This document shows positions 44,187 through 51,029 of a stretch of DNA of 51,029 nt, in pieces. This stretch comes from Candidatus Corynebacterium intestinavium (GTDB lineage Bacteria > Actinomycetota > Actinomycetes > Mycobacteriales > Mycobacteriaceae). Within the stretch, counting starts at the first letter, position 1, and the number at the start of each line of letters is the position of its first letter. The notes under the pieces are model-generated. The model was not told the origin of the DNA and searched no databases. It saw only the letters and a list, made by a program, of their open reading frames with translations. Location: positions 1-51,029 of the forward strand of contig DWUR01000022.1 in assembly GCA_019120635.1 (NCBI GenBank). Reading direction: 5' to 3'. The position numbers and the translations under genes were made by a program.

Positions 44187-46817
44187 ATGACAACCGGTGG
44201 TAATTCTGAAGAAACCCTGCTCCTCCTCGACGGTCATTCCCTGGCCTTCCGGGCCTTTTACGCTCTCCCGGCGGCCAACTTCTCGACGACCGGCGGGCAG
44301 CACACCAACGCCGTCTACGGATTCCTGGGGATGTTCCTGGGACTGGTGGAACAGGAAAAGCCCACCCACATCGCGGCCGCCTTCGACCTCTCCGGCCCGA
44401 CCTTCCGCGAGGCAGAGTTCCCCGAGTACAAGGCGCAGCGCCCATCCACCCCGCCGGAGTTCAAGGGGCAGATCGAGCTGATCCGCGAGACTCTGAAGGC
44501 CCTCGGCATCACCACCTTGGATAAGGAGAGCTACGAGGCGGATGACATCATCGCCTCGCTGGCCACCCAGGGCCACGACGCGGGCATGAACACCCTCATC
44601 TGCACCGGTGACCGAGACTCCCTGCAGCTCGTGGAGGACGACGTCACCGTCCTCTACACCCTGCGCGGGGTCTCCGAGCTCCACCGCTTCACCCCGGAGG
44701 CCGTGGAAGAGAAGTACGGCGTGACCCCGAAGCAATACCCGGACCTCGCGGCACTCCGCGGCGATACCTCGGACAACATGCCGGGAGTTCCGGGCGTGGG
44801 TCCAAAGACCGCCCAGAAGTGGATCCAGAAGTACGGTTCCCTGGATGGCGTCATCGAGAACATGGACGACATCCGCGGCAAGGTGGGAGAGAACCTGCGC
44901 GCCTATGTCGCGGACGTCCAGCTGGCCCGGAAGATCACCGAGATGGTCCGGGACCTGGACATGGTGGACAGCCTGGACTCGCTGAAGCCGGCGGAGATCG
45001 ACCCGAACGACGCGCTGGCGATCTTCGAGAAGCTGCAGTTCGGCACCACGCTGCGCAACCGCACCTTCCGCACCCTCGGGGTGGAATTCGAGGACACCAC
45101 CAGCATCCCCGTCACCGAAGAGGAGCTGACCCCCGGCAAGCTCGCCAACTGGCTGAAGAAGAACGCCGCCTACCAGGAGGGCCGCGACGCGGTCGCCGAG
45201 GCACTCGCCGTGGACATCGAGGGCGAGACTCTTGGACTCCTCAGCGCCGAAAATAAAGGCCTAAAGCTTGACCTCGCCGCCTTGGAGGCCAAGGATGAGC
45301 AGGTGCTGCGCACCTGGCTGGCCGACCGTGGCGCTCCGAAGTGGTTCCACGATTCCAAGCAGAGCTTCCACGCGCTGCGCCAGCAGGGCTTCGCCCTCGA
45401 CGGGGTGGAGCACGACACCTCCGTGGCCGCCTACCTCGTCCGCCCGGACCTACGCAGCTGGTCGCTGGGGGATGTGCTGCAGCGCCACGCGGGACGCGAC
45501 CTGCCCGAGAACTCGGGCAGCCTGGAGCGTGCCCAGGCCGTCCGCGAGCTCGTGGGGATCATGAACCAGGAGCTCACGGACGCCGGGCAGGCCGAGCTCT
45601 ACTTCGCCATGGAGGTGCCCCTGACCCACATCCTGGCGGAGATGGAGGCCCACGGCATCGAGGTGGATAAGGCCGCCCTCGAGGAGCTCGCCGCCGATTA
45701 CGAAGCCCAGATCGCCGACGAGGTTACCGCCGCACGCGAGCTCGCCGAGGACGATCAGCTCAACCTCTCCAGCCCCAAGCAGCTGCAGAAGGTGCTTTTC
45801 GAGGACTTCGGCTTGCCGAAGACCAAGAAGACGAAGACCGGGTACTCCACCGCCGCCGCGGAGCTGGAGAAGCTGCAGCAGCAGACCGAGCACCCCTTCC
45901 TCAACCACCTGATGGCTCACCGTGAGTATCAGAAGATGAAGAGCACCATCGACGGTCTCATCAACGCCATCGACGGCGACGGCCGCATCCGCACCACCTT
46001 CAACCAGAAGGGAGCGGCGACTGGCCGACTGTCGTCCTCGGAACCGAACCTGCAGAACATCCCCGTTCGCACGGAAGCCGGCCGCAAGATCCGCTCCGCG
46101 TTCCGCGTCGGCGAGGGCTACGAGACGCTGCTGACCGCCGACTACTCGCAGATCGAGATGCGCGTCATGGCGCACCTTTCCGAGGACGCCGGCCTCATCG
46201 AGGCCTACCGGGCGGGGGAGGACCTGCACAACTACGTCGGATCCCGAGTCTTCGACGTCCCCGTGGACGAGGTCACCCCGGAGCTGCGCCGCCGCGTCAA
46301 GGCCCTCAGCTATGGCCTGGTCTACGGGCTCTCCGCCTTCGGCCTCAGCCAGCAGCTGGGCATCAGCCCGGGCGAGGCAAAGGGGATCATGGAGAACTAC
46401 TTCGACCGTTTCGGTGGCGTGAAGCGCTACCTGGACAAGGTCGTCGAGGCAGCGAAGGAGACCGGCTACACGGAGACGCTCTACGGTCGCCGCCGCTACC
46501 TGCCGGAACTGGCCAGCTCGAACCGGGTGGCCCGGGAGAACGCCGAGCGCGCCGCCCTTAATGCGCCGATTCAGGGCACGGCAGCGGACATCATCAAGCT
46601 CGCGATGCTGCGGGTGGACCGCGCGCTGCGCAACGCGAAGCTGAAGTCCCGGGTGCTGCTGCAGGTCCACGATGAGCTCGTCCTGGAAATCGCTCCCGGT
46701 GAGCTGGAGCAGATCCAGCAGCTGCTGGAGGAGAACATGGATTCGGCGGCCAGCCTGCGGGTCCCGCTGGATGTCTCCGCAGGTCACGGCGAGAACTGGG
46801 ATCTCGCCGGGCACTAG
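44187..46817 (+). CDS. polA: DNA polymerase I
   Basis: 876 residues, full length. N-terminal 5' nuclease at about 1-290 (LLLLDGHSLAFRAFYALP, YEADDIIASL, GDTSDNMPGVPGVGPKTA). The middle domain has lost the proofreading carboxylates (VDIEGE where an exonuclease has a DxE), as in other actinobacterial PolA. The polymerase domain carries motif A at D652 (DYSQIEMR), the O-helix RRRVKALSYGLVYGLSAFG and motif C H828-D829-E830 (QVHDELV). Used in repair and Okazaki fragment maturation. Leaderless start at ATG 44187. Confidence 0.97.
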   Translation: MTTGGNSEETLLLLDGHSLAFRAFYALPAANFSTTGGQHTNAVYGFLGMFLGLVEQEKPTHIAAAFDLSGPTFREAEFPEYKAQRPSTPPEFKGQIELIRETLKALGITTLDKESYEADDIIASLATQGHDAGMNTLICTGDRDSLQLVEDDVTVLYTLRGVSELHRFTPEAVEEKYGVTPKQYPDLAALRGDTSDNMPGVPGVGPKTAQKWIQKYGSLDGVIENMDDIRGKVGENLRAYVADVQLARKITEMVRDLDMVDSLDSLKPAEIDPNDALAIFEKLQFGTTLRNRTFRTLGVEFEDTTSIPVTEEELTPGKLANWLKKNAAYQEGRDAVAEALAVDIEGETLGLLSAENKGLKLDLAALEAKDEQVLRTWLADRGAPKWFHDSKQSFHALRQQGFALDGVEHDTSVAAYLVRPDLRSWSLGDVLQRHAGRDLPENSGSLERAQAVRELVGIMNQELTDAGQAELYFAMEVPLTHILAEMEAHGIEVDKAALEELAADYEAQIADEVTAARELAEDDQLNLSSPKQLQKVLFEDFGLPKTKKTKTGYSTAAAELEKLQQQTEHPFLNHLMAHREYQKMKSTIDGLINAIDGDGRIRTTFNQKGAATGRLSSSEPNLQNIPVRTEAGRKIRSAFRVGEGYETLLTADYSQIEMRVMAHLSEDAGLIEAYRAGEDLHNYVGSRVFDVPVDEVTPELRRRVKALSYGLVYGLSAFGLSQQLGISPGEAKGIMENYFDRFGGVKRYLDKVVEAAKETGYTETLYGRRRYLPELASSNRVARENAERAALNAPIQGTAADIIKLAMLRVDRALRNAKLKSRVLLQVHDELVLEIAPGELEQIQQLLEENMDSAASLRVPLDVSAGHGENWDLAGH

Positions 46818-46899
46818 CCTTCTCCATACCGCCGCCCCGCCGCAGCGCCACCCTGCAGACCCGCAGCGAGCGTGCGGCGTACTGCTCACAGCAATGCGA

Positions 46900-46931
46900 A
46901 ACCCCACGGTGTTCAGCCACCGTGGGGTTTT
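46900..46931. terminator. 12-bp intrinsic terminator between polA and DUF368 gene
   Basis: AACCCCACGGTG and CACCGTGGGGTT pair around the loop TTCAGC, with TTTT after it on the plus strand. On the minus strand the stem is followed by TTTC, so it may work for both convergent genes. Confidence 0.85.
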
Positions 46932-46952
46932 CTCGTCCTGGTACGGGCGCTC

Positions 46953-47954
46953 TTAGGCGGTCGTGGCCGCCTCGGCCTTGTCGCCCCCAAAGCGGCGTTC
47001 CGCGACAATCATCGCGGCCACGATCGCAGCCCCCAGGACGAACAGCCCGATGGCACCACCAATGTTCTCGCCGGGTGCGAGTAAGCCTGCGGCGTCGTCC
47101 TGCCACGGCCACAGCGCGCGCAGACTACCAAGCAGCAGGCCGGCCATCGCAGCCAGCGTGACGGTGCGGTGCTCATTGAGCATCTTCTCCAGCAGGCGGA
47201 CGAAGAGCACGATGCCCGTCAGCGCGCCGAGGGCAAACACGCCCAGGTAGGTGAAGTTGCGCTCGTCCACCGCGCCCAGCGTGGCTTCGTATAGGCCGAC
47301 GGCCAGCAGGAAGAAGGAGCCAGACACGCCGGGTAGCACCAGCGCACAGATCGCGACCGCTGCGGCGAGGAACACGATGATCAGGTTTGGTTCACGCTGC
47401 GTGGTGCTGGTGAACCCGGTGGCCCAGAAGGTCAGCACCGCGAAGATGCCCATCACAGGCAGCACCTTCGCCCAGCTGGCCGAGGAGCTCTTCCAGTCGA
47501 TCATTAGCATTGGTACGGCGATGGAGACCATCACCATGCCGAGGAATAGGGCGCGCGCTGCGATTGGCTGGTGGGTGACGAAGTCCTTCATCGGGCCTGC
47601 GATGAGGACAACGATCAGGCCCATGCCGATGAGCATCGGGATCAACAGCCACCAGTCCACGTCGCGGAAACGTTGGCCCGCCTTCGCCCGGCCCTTCGTC
47701 AGGGTTTTCATCCCGTCGAGGAAGACGTTGGCGTTGTAGAGCACCCGCTCGTACACACCGGTCACCAGTGCGATCGTGCCGCCAGACACACCTGGCACGA
47801 GCTCGGCCAGGCCGATCAGGCCGCCGCGGATCGCGTTGAGGATGATCGTGAGCGCAGAGGGCTTGGTCTTGTCAAAACTGACGCTATTGGAGCTGTCGGC
47901 CGTGTCGGCCGGGGTCTGCTCCGATGCTGCGGAGTGCGAAGAGTAATCAGTCAC
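46953..47954 (-). CDS. DUF368 membrane protein (polyprenyl-phosphate transporter type)
   Basis: 333 residues. A hydrophilic N-terminus of about 40, then about eight to nine transmembrane segments. The two family repeats are AELVPGVSGGTIAL and ALVLPGVSGSFFLLAVGLYE. DUF368 proteins were reported to recycle undecaprenyl phosphate across the membrane (PopT); in this lineage the carrier would be decaprenyl phosphate, which feeds arabinogalactan and mannan synthesis. GTG 47954 is preferred because TAAAGT lies 7 bases upstream; an ATG at 47984 would precede the promoter. Confidence 0.88.
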   Translation of the reverse strand: MTDYSSHSAASEQTPADTADSSNSVSFDKTKPSALTIILNAIRGGLIGLAELVPGVSGGTIALVTGVYERVLYNANVFLDGMKTLTKGRAKAGQRFRDVDWWLLIPMLIGMGLIVVLIAGPMKDFVTHQPIAARALFLGMVMVSIAVPMLMIDWKSSSASWAKVLPVMGIFAVLTFWATGFTSTTQREPNLIIVFLAAAVAICALVLPGVSGSFFLLAVGLYEATLGAVDERNFTYLGVFALGALTGIVLFVRLLEKMLNEHRTVTLAAMAGLLLGSLRALWPWQDDAAGLLAPGENIGGAIGLFVLGAAIVAAMIVAERRFGGDKAEAATTA

Positions 47955-47961
47955 CCGTGGT

Positions 47962-47967
47962 ACTTTA
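47962..47967 (-). promoter_or_regulatory. -10 box of DUF368 gene (leaderless)
   Basis: TAAAGT on the minus strand, 7 bases before GTG 47954. Confidence 0.55.
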
Positions 47968-48080
47968 CGGCCGAATCCTCGCAAAAGACACCAGGCACGC
48001 TGGGTTTATTTCAGGACGTCGGGTTCGGGCAGTACGCAAGAACAATGTGACAGCCCTGTGCTCGTCTGGTCAGTGCGTCC

Positions 48081-48086
48081 TAGGGT
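48081..48086 (+). promoter_or_regulatory. -10 box of the decarboxylating dehydrogenase gene
   Basis: TAGGGT, 7 bases before ATG 48094. A GGAGGG sequence in between could also act as a ribosome site, though it is close to the start. Confidence 0.5.
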
Positions 48087-48093
48087 GGAGGGC

Positions 48094-49227
48094 ATGGCTA
48101 ACACAGAAACTTGTCGTCTCGGAGTATGGCAGGGCGAGGGTATCGGACCGGAGATCGTCGCCCCCACGGTGCAGGCGGTGGCGCTGGCGCTGCAGGCCAG
48201 TGGGGAAGCGGTGCCGGAGTTTGTGCCTCTGCTGCTTGGCCGCGAGGCGATCGACGCCACCGGCCGGGTTGTGCCGGAGGAGACGTGGGAGACCATCACT
48301 GGGCTGGACGGCTGGATCTTGGGCCCCCACGACAATGTGTCCTATCCAGCGAGCGCGGCCGCTCAGCTCAACCCCTCGGCCCATCTGCGCACAAAGGGGG
48401 ACCTGTGGGCGAATATCCGCCCGGTGCGCGGCGTGCCGGGGGCGGTGCACCCGGACTTGGATGTGGTGATCGTCCGCGAGAATACTGAGGGCATGTACGC
48501 CGACCGGAACATGCTGGTGGGCAGCGGCGATATCACGGTCAACGGGGAGGTCTCCCTGGCCATCGGCGTGTTCACCCAGACCAAGATCCGCCGCATCGTC
48601 CGTCGCGCCGCCGCAATTGCCGCCGCCCGCGACGGGGTGCTGACGGTGGCTCACAAGTCCAACGTCCTGACCGAGACCTCGGGGCGCTATGTCAGAGCGG
48701 CGCAGGCCTGCGCGGAAGAGTTCGGGGTCGAGGTCCAGCCGGTTCACATCGACGCCCTGTGCGCGGAGCTGGTGACCCGCCCGCAGCGCTACGCCACGAT
48801 CGTGGCCGAGAACATGTTCGGCGATATCTTGAGCGACCTGGCCGGCGGGCTGGGCGGTTCGCTGGGCATCGCGGGTAGCATCAATGCCAGCGAGTCGCAG
48901 GTCATGGCCCAGGCCGCGCACGGTTCCGCCCCGGATATCGCGGACCAGGGGATCGCCAACCCCGCGGGCATCATGAACTCTGCCGCGCAGATGCTCGACT
49001 CGTTGGGATATCCGCACGCTGCGGAGCTCCTGGAAGGCGCGGTACGCGAGGCCGTGATCAAGGCGCCGACCGCGGATCTACTCCGCGAGGCGGCCGCCGC
49101 CCCTGAGTCCGAAACCGCTGGGGCTCATGAGTCCACTGTGGCGCGTGGGGCGGAAGGTGTGCCCAGCCCCGCCACGACCGAAGAGTTTGCAAAACAGGTG
49201 TTTGTGCAGCTAAAGCCTCTCGTGTAA
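48094..49227 (+). CDS. isocitrate/isopropylmalate-family dehydrogenase
   Basis: 377 residues. Beta-decarboxylating dehydrogenase: GEGIGPEIVAPTVQAV, RENTEGMY at 128-135, catalytic K188 in HKSNVLTE, and D244/D248 in MFGDILSDLAGGL; AAHGSAPDIADQGIANPAG is the nucleotide loop. LeuB enzymes usually have RELTGGIYFG at the second motif; RENTEG is typical of isocitrate, homoisocitrate or tartrate dehydrogenases. So it may not be LeuB, and the substrate stays open. The last 50 residues have an Ala/Glu/Ser-rich linker. ATG set by TAGGGT upstream. Confidence 0.85.
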   Translation: MANTETCRLGVWQGEGIGPEIVAPTVQAVALALQASGEAVPEFVPLLLGREAIDATGRVVPEETWETITGLDGWILGPHDNVSYPASAAAQLNPSAHLRTKGDLWANIRPVRGVPGAVHPDLDVVIVRENTEGMYADRNMLVGSGDITVNGEVSLAIGVFTQTKIRRIVRRAAAIAAARDGVLTVAHKSNVLTETSGRYVRAAQACAEEFGVEVQPVHIDALCAELVTRPQRYATIVAENMFGDILSDLAGGLGGSLGIAGSINASESQVMAQAAHGSAPDIADQGIANPAGIMNSAAQMLDSLGYPHAAELLEGAVREAVIKAPTADLLREAAAAPESETAGAHESTVARGAEGVPSPATTEEFAKQVFVQLKPLV

Positions 49228-49308
49228 CCTTCAGTACGTTACGCGTCGAAAGGCGCAGTTTGACCCTGTCCATTTCTATTTGATTTCCGTTTCGGAGAAC
49301 ACTTCCAT

Positions 49309-50769
49309 ATGCCAACCAACAACGTCCCTCAGGTAGCCATCAACGACATTGGCTCCGCTGAGGATTTCCTCGCCGCCGTCGATGAGACCATCAAGTACTT
49401 CAATGATGGCGATATCGTCGAGGGCACCATCGTCAAGGTCGATCACGACGAGGTCCTGCTGGACATCGGCTACAAGACCGAGGGCGTAATCCCGTCCCGT
49501 GAGCTGTCCATTAAGCACGACGTCGACCCGAATGAGGTTGTCGAGGTTGGCGACGAGATCGACGCTCTGGTCCTCACCAAGGAGGACAAGGAGGGTCGCC
49601 TGATCCTGTCCAAGAAGCGTGCCCAGTACGAGCGCGCTTGGGGTGCCATCGAGCAGCTCAAGGAGAACGACGAGCCGGTCACCGGTACCGTCATCGAGGT
49701 CGTCAAGGGCGGCCTGATCCTGGACATCGGCCTGCGTGGCTTCCTGCCGGCTTCTCTCGTCGAGATGCGTCGCGTCCGCGATCTGCAGCCGTACATCGGC
49801 CAGGAGATCGAGGCCAAGATCATCGAGCTGGACAAGCACCGCAACAACGTCGTCCTGTCCCGCCGTGCATACCTGGAGGAGACCCAGTCCGCGGTCCGCT
49901 CCGAGTTCCTGCACCAGCTGCAGAAGGGCCAGGTCCGCAAGGGTGTCGTATCCTCCATCGTCAACTTCGGTGCATTCGTTGACCTCGGCGGCGTTGACGG
50001 CCTGGTCCACGTTTCCGAGCTGTCCTGGAAGCACATCGACCACCCGTCTGAGGTCGTCACCGTCGGCGACGAGGTCACCGTCGAGGTTCTGGACGTCGAC
50101 CTGGACCGCGAGCGCGTCTCCCTGTCCCTGAAGGCAACGCAGGAAGACCCATGGCGCGTCTTCGCCCGCACCCACGCGATCGGCCAGATCGTTCCGGGCA
50201 AGGTCACCAAGCTGGTTCCGTTCGGCGCATTCGTCCGCGTCGAGGAGGGCATCGAGGGGCTGGTTCACATCTCCGAGCTGGCTGAGCGCCACGTCGAGGT
50301 TCCGGACCAGATCGTCAACGTTGGCGAAGAGGTCATGGTCAAGGTCATCGACATCGACCTCGAGCGTCGTCGTATCTCCCTATCCCTGAAGCAGGCTGAC
50401 GAGGACTTCACCGAGGAGTTCGACCCGTCCAGGTACGGCATGGCCGACTCCTACGACGAGCAGGGCAACTACATCTTCCCGGAGGGCTTCGACCCGGAGA
50501 CCAACGAGTGGCTCGAGGGCTTCGACGAACAGCGTGAGGCTTGGGAGGCTCGCTACGCCGAGTCCGAGCGTCGCCACCGTCTGCACGCAGCTCAGATCGA
50601 GCGCCACCGTGCCGCAGCTGCAGAGGCTGCTGCTAACGGCGAGGGCGGCTACTCGTCCGAGTCCGGCGCCGAGACCAAGGCTGCCGAGGCTCCGGCTGAG
50701 GACGCCGGCACCCTGGCTTCCGACGAGCAGCTGGCTGCTCTGCGCGAGAAGCTGGCCGGCGGCGAGTAA
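49309..50769 (+). CDS. rpsA: 30S ribosomal protein S1
   Basis: 486 residues with four S1 RNA-binding domains at about 36-105, 122-188, 209-277 and 294-363, the actinobacterial number. The third and fourth are most typical (NFGAFVDLGGVDGLVHVSELSW, PFGAFVRVEEGIEGLVHISELAE). An acidic, Ala-rich, probably disordered tail follows from about 385. The upstream leader is about 80 bases with CGGAGAAC before the ATG, so unlike its neighbours this mRNA is not leaderless; TACGTT at 49235-49240 is a possible -10. Confidence 0.97.
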   Translation: MPTNNVPQVAINDIGSAEDFLAAVDETIKYFNDGDIVEGTIVKVDHDEVLLDIGYKTEGVIPSRELSIKHDVDPNEVVEVGDEIDALVLTKEDKEGRLILSKKRAQYERAWGAIEQLKENDEPVTGTVIEVVKGGLILDIGLRGFLPASLVEMRRVRDLQPYIGQEIEAKIIELDKHRNNVVLSRRAYLEETQSAVRSEFLHQLQKGQVRKGVVSSIVNFGAFVDLGGVDGLVHVSELSWKHIDHPSEVVTVGDEVTVEVLDVDLDRERVSLSLKATQEDPWRVFARTHAIGQIVPGKVTKLVPFGAFVRVEEGIEGLVHISELAERHVEVPDQIVNVGEEVMVKVIDIDLERRRISLSLKQADEDFTEEFDPSRYGMADSYDEQGNYIFPEGFDPETNEWLEGFDEQREAWEARYAESERRHRLHAAQIERHRAAAAEAAANGEGGYSSESGAETKAAEAPAEDAGTLASDEQLAALREKLAGGE

Positions 50770-50824
50770 ATCGCACCACCCGGCTCCGGCGGAGTTGAGG
50801 TAACTTCGCTAGAACGCTGAAGGC

Positions 50825-50857
50825 AAGGGCCCGCACCACACGGTGCGGGCCCTTCTT
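50825..50857 (+). terminator. 13-bp intrinsic terminator after rpsA
   Basis: AAGGGCCCGCACC and GGTGCGGGCCCTT pair around the loop ACAC, followed by CTTC. A strong stem but a short U run. Confidence 0.8.
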
Positions 50858-50877
50858 CGTGTCTAGAGGCTGTTGGC

Positions 50878-50883
50878 TAGGAT
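50878..50883 (+). promoter_or_regulatory. -10 box of the EamA gene (leaderless)
   Basis: TAGGAT, 7 bases before ATG 50891. Confidence 0.6.
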
Positions 50884-50890
50884 CAAAGGC

Positions 50891-51029
50891 ATGTTCGGAC
50901 CGCGTTCTCACCAGGGATCTTCCCGCGTGCTTCCGCCGGCGATCATGGCGGTATCCGGCCTCTCGCTCTACGTGGGCGCAGCGCTGGCCGTGGGACTCTT
51001 CGATCACTTCCCGCCGGTGGTGGTCGCGT
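50891..51029 (+). CDS. EamA/RhtA-like transporter, N-terminal end (cut by window edge)
   Basis: Only the first 46 codons are present. After a polar start (MFGPRSHQGSSR) comes a hydrophobic helix and an LFDHFPPVVVA segment that resembles the first helices of RhtA-type EamA exporters of threonine/homoserine. With so little sequence this is tentative. Leaderless start supported by TAGGAT 7 bases upstream. Confidence 0.6.
   Translation, partial: MFGPRSHQGSSRVLPPAIMAVSGLSLYVGAALAVGLFDHFPPVVVA

Noticed and set aside
45450..46907. Open frame of about 485 codons antisense to polA
   Set aside because: It covers the polymerase active-site region and is made only of shadow-type Val/Leu/Gly/Arg sequence.

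Overview
The window looks like chromosome from a high-G+C Corynebacterium or a very close relative in the Mycobacteriales. The case rests on three things. The his genes are followed by trpE, a Trp-associated membrane protein, trpC, trpB, trpA, lgt and pyk. Several proteins appear to be of corynebacterial type (the GalT-like protein, the small alarmone synthetase, the lipoproteins). Promoters are of the actinobacterial TANNNT type placed right at start codons. Gene density is high, there is no gap over 300 bases, and I saw no insertion sequence, phage gene or CRISPR array. I recognise most genes as core metabolism or information processing.

Layout, left to right. 1-5.3 kb: the 3' end of dinB, two convergent lipoprotein genes around a perfect palindrome, then a coupled run lspA - rluD - membrane protein - rarD. 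5.3-16.9 kb: a PLP amino acid deaminase/aldolase, dnaE1, a YigZ-family protein, a small membrane protein, an S4 RNA-binding protein, a small alarmone synthetase, an unrecognised protein, a BRCT protein, a Lys/Glu/Ala-rich lipoprotein, a membrane protein and a large TPR-like protein. 17.0-25.2 kb: hisD-hisC-hisB-MFS transporter-hisH-hisA/priA-impA-hisF-hisI. 25.2-32.8 kb: trpE-membrane protein-trpC-trpB-trpA-lgt-pyk, closed by a strong terminator. 32.9-38.9 kb: an M20 amidohydrolase, a GalT-fold protein (probably DUF4921), a small hypothetical and a polar amino acid ABC transporter. 38.9-44 kb: ogt-glsA(STAS)-GT87 in a coupled run, a TauE/SafE exporter and an NADP-dependent oxidoreductase. 44-51 kb: a tRNA with a CAA anticodon, polA, a DUF368 transporter, an isocitrate/isopropylmalate-family dehydrogenase, rpsA and the start of an EamA transporter.

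The his and trp genes form one block making histidine and part of tryptophan. trpG, trpD and trpF are absent here. The HisA-like protein has the arginines and tryptophan that mark the dual-substrate enzyme PriA, so it probably also performs the TrpF step. This is the ancestral actinobacterial state, unlike C. glutamicum with its separate trp operon. lspA and lgt supply lipoprotein maturation, and four predicted lipoproteins are encoded in the window.

The most consistent structure beyond the genes is promoter architecture. At about seventeen starts a TANNNT hexamer lies exactly 7-8 bases before an ATG or GTG, which predicts leaderless mRNAs and revises several start codons. Other points of interest are a class I (short variable arm) tRNA with a leucine CAA anticodon, a glutaminase fused to a STAS domain, and a GalT-like protein that keeps the HxHxQ motif. 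I found no clearly new multi-gene system.
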